Shown: positions 58,234-64,000 of the stretch, piece after piece
Layout of the letters: every line of letters starts with the position of its first letter
How positions within the stretch are numbered: position 1 is the stretch's first letter
NCBI RefSeq assembly: GCF_904849725.1
Contig: NC_058524.1
Location: 353,645,823-353,709,822 of the forward strand
Source: Hordeum vulgare subsp. vulgare
Lineage: Eukaryota > Streptophyta > Magnoliopsida > Poales > Poaceae
Direction: 5' to 3'
DNA length: 64,000 nucleotides
Notes under the pieces: generated by a model
What the model saw: the letters and a program-made list of their open reading frames with translations, nothing else
Databases searched by the model: none
Told to the model about the DNA's origin: nothing
Program-made: the position numbers and the translations under genes

Positions 58234-60277
58234 TATAGGGACACAGACTTGTAAGTCAAGATCACCGAATGCACCTGTATAGTGATCCCAAAGATCAATG
58301 CTCACTGAACACACATAAAATGAACAACAACAGTCTTACATCCATACATACCGTCTGATACAATTTAGGACCATTTAGGCCAAGTCATTACATAGATAGG
58401 TCCTCGAAGGCGGATATACAAACACAACTAACAGCGGGTAACTTGGTTGAAAGCGTGAAGCCATGCCATGTGCCTTAACCTACACGCATTCTGACTAGTA
58501 AGTGTCCTAGATCGCATCTTCGTCTCCTAAAAATTCTTCTCCATAATGTGGTTCTTCCATGCGTGGCCAATTAAATAACTAGTGGCAAGCCAATGAGTAC
58601 TTTGACTGTACTCTCAAGTAACCCATAATGTTGAACAAGACAATAATGGAGTATGACATAACACTAGTATGATATTTTGCATCAAGTGTATTTTTCTCTA
58701 GAGCGATAACTTGATCAACTTCTCGTGAGGCAAGCGTCATAAGCCAAGAGGTATGCTAAAGCAGGTTACAGATGTTAATATCAATAGAGAGTAGGACAAC
58801 CCTTGTACAGCCATCATGCCAAGTCACCTGACATAACTCATGATTCGAACTGCTTCCACTCCCACACACTCGCACACACACTCACTTGTTTTATATGAAA
58901 ACTCATGCGTGTAGTTTAAGCAGCACCACCCAACTGTCCTTGATCGTGGACACGACTATATGAATAGTTTTACACTCTTAGAGTTGCACACTTTACCTAC
59001 AAGATTAGGGAAACTTCTGTGTCAATACATGACTCACGGTATTTTTCATACCCGAGGTAAGTACTCGAACCTAACCTTTCCCATAACGATACTAGCAAAG
59101 ATCCCACTTGTTAGCACACAACCCAGATGATGTACAACACAAGTCTCCTCCATGATGGGACCAACGGTGTGCCCGGTGTTTGTAAAAATAGCCCTAGGTT
59201 GCCCCCTTTTTCCTGGCACGACCCTGTCTCGAGAGTGACCACATCACTCCCGCCACTAGTAAGCGGGCCCTCTACTAGCACCGACCATAGTTAGCAAAGC
59301 CCCATCCCACAATGGGTATTGCGGTCGTAAATGTAATGTTGGGGCGGTCGACAAATCTTAAATCTAGTCTAGCTTTTTGAAACCAATTCACACTACTGGC
59401 CTCGGTATACCACTCCCTCATCAAGTGGTTACATAGCTCAACTCATCACCCTCGGGCATTAGTGGCACGTGATGGGGTTTTTGTAAAACAATTGGTATTA
59501 CTTCCTTTTTGCTGTCAACATGCATGTGCTCACTCCCATGAATAACACTACTAGCATCGTTACTACTCCCACCCACACAACCCTCGTAGATGGTAGGGTT
59601 ATGCCCAAATGAAAGTGTCATTAGGAACTATCGGAAACACCCCACCGAGGTAGTTACCGATTCAGCATGGTCTTATGCATCAGAATAAATGCTTCGTATG
59701 ACATGCATGAGAGTATTTTCCTAGACATGGTCAAAGGGTTGCTTTCCTTGCTCAAGTAGGTCTCCGGGGTCTTTGAGGTCTTCTGGTCCAAACCCTTCTA
59801 CCTAAACTAGGAAAATTATTCTACGCAGAAACTAGTAAGCGGGCCCTCTACTAGCACAAACACAATCGATTGCCGCAATATAAATGGTCAAAAATAAGCA
59901 CTCAACCTAAACTAGGAAAATTATTCTACGCAGAAATATGTCACACCATTTTTTTTAAAATACTAGGGTGAGTATGGGTTATGTAAAGAATATTGGGTTT
60001 TATTTTTAAGCTGTTAAAAATTGCAGAAACTATTTCAACTGAGTGCTAAAATACCCTAAACATGGTTTCAAAAAAAATATTTTGATATGGACAAGTATTC
60101 GCACTCTAAAATACTTCACAATAAAACAAGGTTTTATGTGGTAAAATATTTGGATTTTGACAACTATTTTATTTTGTGGGATTTTGCAAGCACGGATTTT
60201 AAAAGAAAAACAAACGGAGCTGCAACATTGGACTAGGGGCAGCCAGCGATTGGGCCGGCGAGAGGCCAACCGACACA
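58234..60277 (-). repeat. Element F 5' LTR, truncated copy
   Basis: Matches about the first 2 kb of 48241-52404 and stops at the edge of element G. It contains a templated filler insertion at about 59798-59865. The minus-strand LTR end reads GTCCCTATA, with CA changed to TA. Confidence 0.8.
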
Positions 60278-60285
60278 TGTGTGCG

Positions 60286-61139
60286 TGTCGGATTTCGAGC
60301 TTCGCAAGACCCTAAAGATTCAAACTCAAGGACGTGTACGAAGATCTCTCGCGGGCTCGCGTCACCTAACATGCTACTCGCTGGGGATGGCAGAGAACTC
60401 ACTCGATGGTGAGGAAGACACAGAAAAAGGCAGTTTACCCAGGTTCGGGCCACTGAGAAGCGTAATACCCTACTCCTGCTTTGGTGGATTAGCTCTCATG
60501 GAGGTTGGTGGATGAACTAGTACACTGTTCGAGGGCCTCCGGAGGCTGGGTGGCATTTGTGTGGTGGCAGTGGGCGAATCCATGAATCGGTCGGAACCCT
60601 CTGAAGTAACCTACTCTCTCTATATATAGTGGCGGCCCCGATCCTCTTCCCCTATCGTTTCCGCGTGAAGGGATGCCACAACGGCCAATTTTTAAGGGGA
60701 GCAGGGGAACAGGGGAACATGCTACCCTGCCCAAAGGTGGTCTTCGCCTACAAAGTGGCAACCAGCGCTGCAGGGACAGGTCTACGGATGATGTTTGTCC
60801 TGCTGGCAGGCGGCGATGGCCTTGTTGCACCAGAAAGAAAACGTTTGGAAGATGCCTTGGGAACCCTGGTTCGTCCTGTTGTCTGCTGCTCGCCTGTCCT
60901 TCCTCCCTGTTATCCTCGACTCCTCAGGCTAGGTCTGGCATTGGAATATCCACCGCTACAGAGGGGTCCTGAGGAGGCCCCATGTGGGTCTTGATGATGT
61001 TCCTCCTCGCGAGGCTTGGCCCCTCGTGAGGGCCTTGCCTTGAGTTGTGCCGGGATTGTTTGTTTTTGGTCGATGAAGTTCGCAAACCCTGGGCCACAGG
61101 TAGGCAGGTCTGGGTACCCCCATTCCCAGAACACCAACA
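60286..61139 (-). repeat. Element G 3' LTR
   Basis: The plus-strand left edge is TGTCGGATTTCG and the right edge CCAGAACACCAACA (TGTTGGTGTTCTGG on the minus strand). It contains a TATA box and the block shared with LTR A (60434-60481). Confidence 0.65.
60618..60629 (-). promoter_or_regulatory. TATA box in LTR G
   Basis: On the minus strand CTATATATAGAG is a strong TATA match, about 500 bases into the LTR. Confidence 0.5.
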
Positions 61140-61155
61140 GTAGCCCCCGAGCCCA
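61140..61155 (-). promoter_or_regulatory. Polypurine tract of G
   Basis: On the minus strand TGGGCTCGGGGGCTAC runs into the LTR start. Confidence 0.7.
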
Positions 61156-61623
61156 AGGCACGCATGTGGTGGCTTCTTAGCGAAGCCTTGAGGGTGGCCC
61201 GAAGCGTTGCAGGCCCTAATTGCCTATGGGCCAGGCAGCACAAGTGTCCAGCCGCCACGCGGCAACGCTCTCGCTCCTCAAGGCGTCCGGGGAGCACCAG
61301 ACCTCGATGGCATGATCTCCAAGAACTGCGTCGGCCATCATTGTTACTCATTGAATGGCATCGACACGGTCGGCCCACGCCCAATGTCCCTCACACACGT
61401 GACTGCTCGGTTGTCAGCTGAGGCGATGTAGGCGGCAATGCGCCTGCCATCACACCTCATGGCACGCGAGGGGCGCGCAAAGCTTGCGCTCCCATGATGC
61501 TTGGTGGTTGCGATTCACCTATAAATCTGCCCCGCCCTTGGCAAGGGGGAGGCACCACGATCTTTGAGCTTCCTTTGCTCCGTCGAGAAAAACCTCTTCT
61601 CCCCTTCATTCCTTCGTCTTCCA

Positions 61624-62515
61624 TGGCGTCTCCAGGAGGCGATCCTGGCAGGGGGAAATGCGCGGCTCCGTCCACGCCCTCATCCGCCCCCGAGAGCAGC
61701 GGCGGAGGGCCCTCAGGTTCGTCCTGCGTCCGCCGCCACTAGGCTCTGACTGATGAGTAAGTCCCTCGTCTGCACCTCCTTTCCTTGTTGTCCCGTCCAC
61801 TGCTTGGTGGTTGATCTTCCCTTTTCTTCCGAGCACCCGCAACCAAGAAGCTGAAGCTCGGCGAGCTTTAGGAGGAGGCGGAGGGGCTAGGGGCTCAGCT
61901 CAAGAGTGCCGAGGCCGCCCTCCAGGCTGCACGCTAGGGCGAAGCAGAGACCATGGCGGAGTTGGTGTCGCTGCACAGACATGTCCAGGAGGCGGCCAAT
62001 GCCGTTTAGGCCGCCCAGGGCGAGGCGGCGTATGCCCGGATGATGGAGTCCTAGCATGCCAAGCAGTTCGAGAGCATCACCGGCCGGGCATCGCGCGCGA
62101 CGCGCCGATTCATGGGGGATGCCCCGGTGCTAGCAAGTGTGAGCAGCGACGGGGGCTACCTCGCCTTCTTCCAGAGGGTGGTGAAGATGCTAGAGGCTGG
62201 CGTCTCCCGTATGGTGGAGGATAACGCGTCCGACGCCCGCGAGCTTCTGGGCCTTGCCTTGACGCTCGTCTTCTCCAACCTGCACCGCCTCGTCCCGTAG
62301 CTTGATCTCTAGCGCGTCGTCGAGCCGATGCGCGCTGAGTTTCGGCGCCATCTCTAGGACAAAGTTCGTCCATGCATGGATGACTTGGTGGAGCGGTACG
62401 TCCGGGTGCCCATCTCCAGTGAAGAGGAGGGCTCCGGCGTCGAGCCTGCCGGTGCCAAGGGCGGTGTCGTCTGCCTCACCCCCTAGGCGTCCTCGAGCTT
62501 CCATTTTCCTGCCCC
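61624..62515 (+). pseudogene. Antisense ORF (aORF) of G with only TAG stops
   Basis: An ATG at 61624 opens MASPGGDPGRGKCAAPSTPS and a Ser/Pro-rich segment up to a likely splice donor (GTAAGT near 61756). After an acceptor-like AG near 61833, one frame runs from KKLKLGEL through a helical, Ala/Glu-rich part (TMAELVSLHRHVQEAANAV) and VSSDGGYLAFFQRVVKMLEA, then LVFSNLHRLVP to about 62515. This second part has eight TAG stops and no TGA, TAA or frameshift; one more TAG is in the first exon. It is antisense to the retroelement. The protein's role is unknown. Confidence 0.6.
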
Positions 62516-62519
62516 TGTA

Positions 62520-62963
62520 ATGTTGGGAACTCTGCCCTGTCGGGTGTTAGACTTCTGTATGTTACCTTTGTTGTTATCCCTTTTTCCTTTCACTCTTGAA
62601 TCGGTGGCTTTCTCGCTAGTAGTCGTTGTGGCATGGCTTCCTTGCATAGGGCTCATCCTGACCCAACCGTTGCTCAGGGGCAACGGCGGCCAGGGCCCTG
62701 AGGAGGTCCCATCCTCCCGAGACATCGTATGTGCCATTGCACGCCTCGTCTATGGCCTCATTCCTTGCCGCAACTTAGTCCTTAGGCCCTGCATCCTTTT
62801 GTTAGTACGCTTGTTTTTAATTTGTTCTTGGTTCGACGCAAAACCAGATGGCCCCCGTCTGGCCCTACGGGGTACTCAGCTCATGGGTTTGCGCCGGTCC
62901 CTTCCGCAGCTCCTCCTGAGTAGCTCCTGCTTTGTCGATGGAATGGGGTGGAGACTCTTTTAG
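62520..62963 (+). other. Open extension after the aORF
   Basis: The aORF frame stays open for a further 147 codons after 62520, first hydrophobic, then mixed. I see no motif and cannot tell whether this is coding or a chance opening in GC-rich DNA. Confidence 0.3.
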
Positions 62964-62979
62964 CACTCTATGACTGCCG

Positions 62980-63380
62980 GTGCCGGTCCCGCACATTTCC
63001 CTACCGCCGTGAGGCGCAACCCGTTACAAAGGTTGTTCCTCACGGGGCAAAGCCCTGATGCTCTGGGTGCCGACATGGGTGAAAACTGGGTGGCCGAGTG
63101 GCTTTGTGACCAGTAAGGCCCCTGAGGCATGTTGCTTACGAGCGCCCCATGACATTCAAGCCGCTCTATGCCGAGAGTCCCTGGTCCCGCACATTTCCCT
63201 ACCGTTGTTACATTCGACGCACTTCACGGGGCGGGGCTCCGCCGCCCCCGACATCGACCGGAGCTCCAGGACGGCACCAGGGGTGGCGAGTGGCCTTATG
63301 ACTGGTAAGGCTCCAGAGGCTCGATGCTCAGGAGCCCGCTCTGACGTTCGAGCGATTCCCCAGTCCGTCTCTTTGGTCAT
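62980..63380. repeat. Diverged tandem repeat of about 195 bp in G
   Basis: GGTCCCGCACATTTCCCTACCG occurs at about 62985 and 63183, and GTGGC(C)GAGTGGC with a following GTAAGGC block at 63090 and 63282. At least two worn units are visible. Confidence 0.65.
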
Positions 63381-64000
63381 TGCCCCAGGGCACCCTAAGG
63401 ATTCCAAGACTCTTTGTGGTGGTATCGTGCTTCGATCCGGGCCCCTGAGCGGGGGTCGACCGCTGAAAATGTTTGCCCCTGGGATGGCAAGTCCTTGCTT
63501 TCACACTCCTTTGCGCCAAGGGGCGGTGCGGAGCGTTCAGCTCCTCAGAAAATGTCATCCAGAAAAGGAGGCTTCAAAGACGGCGAAACGAGAAACCGCA
63601 AGAGAAATCCCCCCCTTTTGTTTTCCAAACATCAACTTTTGAAATCGGCAAATTTAAGTCCAGCATAGGATAATTCATGCTCCAGGAAGAAGCAAGAAAA
63701 CACCGTGTCCGACACCTAGGCTAATCTCCGCCGCCATCTTCCCCCATCGCGGAGCATAGGGCTTCCACTAGGCGTGGGAGGGACCCCTCCACGTCCTCGG
63801 GGGGCCCAGAGCGTATACAACCGCAGCTCGTTATTACGCGAGAGTGCCCTGGTGGGGGTGTATCTCGGAGGTCACGAGGATGCTTTGGCCTCGCGAGTGT
63901 CCCTACCCCGAGGCATAGGCACCTGATTCCTTTTGAGGCTTTGGGACTGTGTTGATTGCCTCCGTCTTCTCCCCAGCACGGAATGTAGGGCTGCCACTAG
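63381..64000. other. Unassigned interior of G
   Basis: GC-rich sequence with short open frames on both strands (for example 63414-63668). I see no motif that would mark it as coding. Confidence 0.5.

Larger units (their letters stand above)
48241..60277 (-). mobile_element. Element F: chromovirus (Tekay/RIRE3-like) with giant LTRs, 5' LTR cut by G
   Basis: The 3' LTR (48241-52404) and partial 5' LTR (58234-60277) flank an interior of 5.8 kb with, in minus order, primer site, ORF0-like region, gag, protease, RT, RNase H, integrase, chromodomain and purine tract. A chromodomain at the end of the integrase and long LTRs with a Met-type primer site fit the Tekay clade; rice RIRE3/RIRE8 elements also have an extra ORF before gag. 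The LTRs align in blocks with B, C and D. Coding frames carry stops, shifts and altered catalytic residues, so this copy is inactive. Confidence 0.88.
60286..64000 (-). mobile_element. Element G: Tat-like gypsy element, 3' end only
   Basis: A minus-strand 3' LTR (60286-61139) is followed by a purine tract and a GC-rich interior. The interior has a plus-strand, hence antisense, ORF and tandem repeats. Some Tat elements (for example Grande of maize) carry an antisense ORF between pol and the 3' LTR, which matches. The left edge could be as far left as 60278. No pol is visible; it should lie beyond base 64000. G interrupts the 5' LTR of F. Confidence 0.65.

Noticed and set aside
60271..60292. 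Palindrome at the F/G boundary (CGACACATGTGTGCGTGTCG)
   Set aside because: Probably a chance pairing of the last bases of LTR F with the first of G; it only makes the exact edge of G uncertain (60278 or 60286).
62110..62504. Minus-strand ORFs opposite the aORF
   Set aside because: Shadows in GC-rich DNA; the plus-strand frame has the coherent protein and the TAG-only pattern.
1..64000. A host protein-coding gene
   Set aside because: Every recognisable domain is from retroelements. The only unassigned ORF of note (40038-40442) is stopped four times and has no known family.

Overview
The window looks like intergenic DNA from a large grass genome, most likely Triticeae (wheat, barley or a relative). 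This rests on its content: LTR retrotransposons nested inside one another, very long (4-5 kb) LTRs, initiator-Met-type primer sites, and gypsy polyproteins of Tat, Athila-like and chromovirus (Tekay-like) types. I find no convincing host gene, rRNA, tRNA or CRISPR array. All coding sequence is retroelement-derived and broken by stops or frameshifts.

Layout. Element A is a Tat-lineage gypsy element on the minus strand. It supplies the outer sequence: pol at 1-2651, a 149-base piece of protease at 20995-21143, gag at 36881-39209, and its 5' LTR at about 39232-40019. Two related long LTRs split A within 149 bases of its protease. Solo LTR B (plus strand, 2652-20994) was later split by C, a 14.1-kb non-coding LARD of the Sukkula type (3089-17230, TSD CATAT). 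Solo LTR D (minus strand, 21144-36880) contains an internal rearranged duplication and was later split by E, a 10.1-kb Athila-like element (23182-33301, TSD GCCAC). E carries gag, PR, RT-RNase H, INT and an extra ORF downstream of pol. The order of insertion is therefore A, then B and D, then C and E.

From 40020 there is a short pseudo-ORF with only TAG stops, then an LTR-like repeat, then H (40968-48240), a gag-only LTR element on the minus strand with two zinc knuckles. F (48241 to about 60277) is a chromovirus on the minus strand with a 4.2-kb LTR related to those of B, C and D. It has an upstream ORF0-like region, gag, PR, RT, RNase H, INT and a chromodomain. G (about 60286 to beyond the window end) is another Tat-like element on the minus strand. 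The window shows its 3' LTR, PPT, a plus-strand antisense ORF riddled with TAG stops, and a diverged tandem repeat of about 195 bp.

How the parts relate. B, C, D and F share one LTR design: an AT-rich 5' part, a GC-rich core, and a strongly conserved 3' half with hairpins and a near-invariant 23-base motif. C has this LTR and primer site but no genes, whereas F has them plus a full chromovirus gene set, so F represents the kind of element that could mobilise C-like LARDs. B and D lie tail to tail around a 149-base spacer and form a long inverted repeat. The most interesting signals are this potential hairpin locus, the conserved LTR RNA structures, the TAG-only decay pattern, and two cases of templated or microhomology-linked rearrangement.
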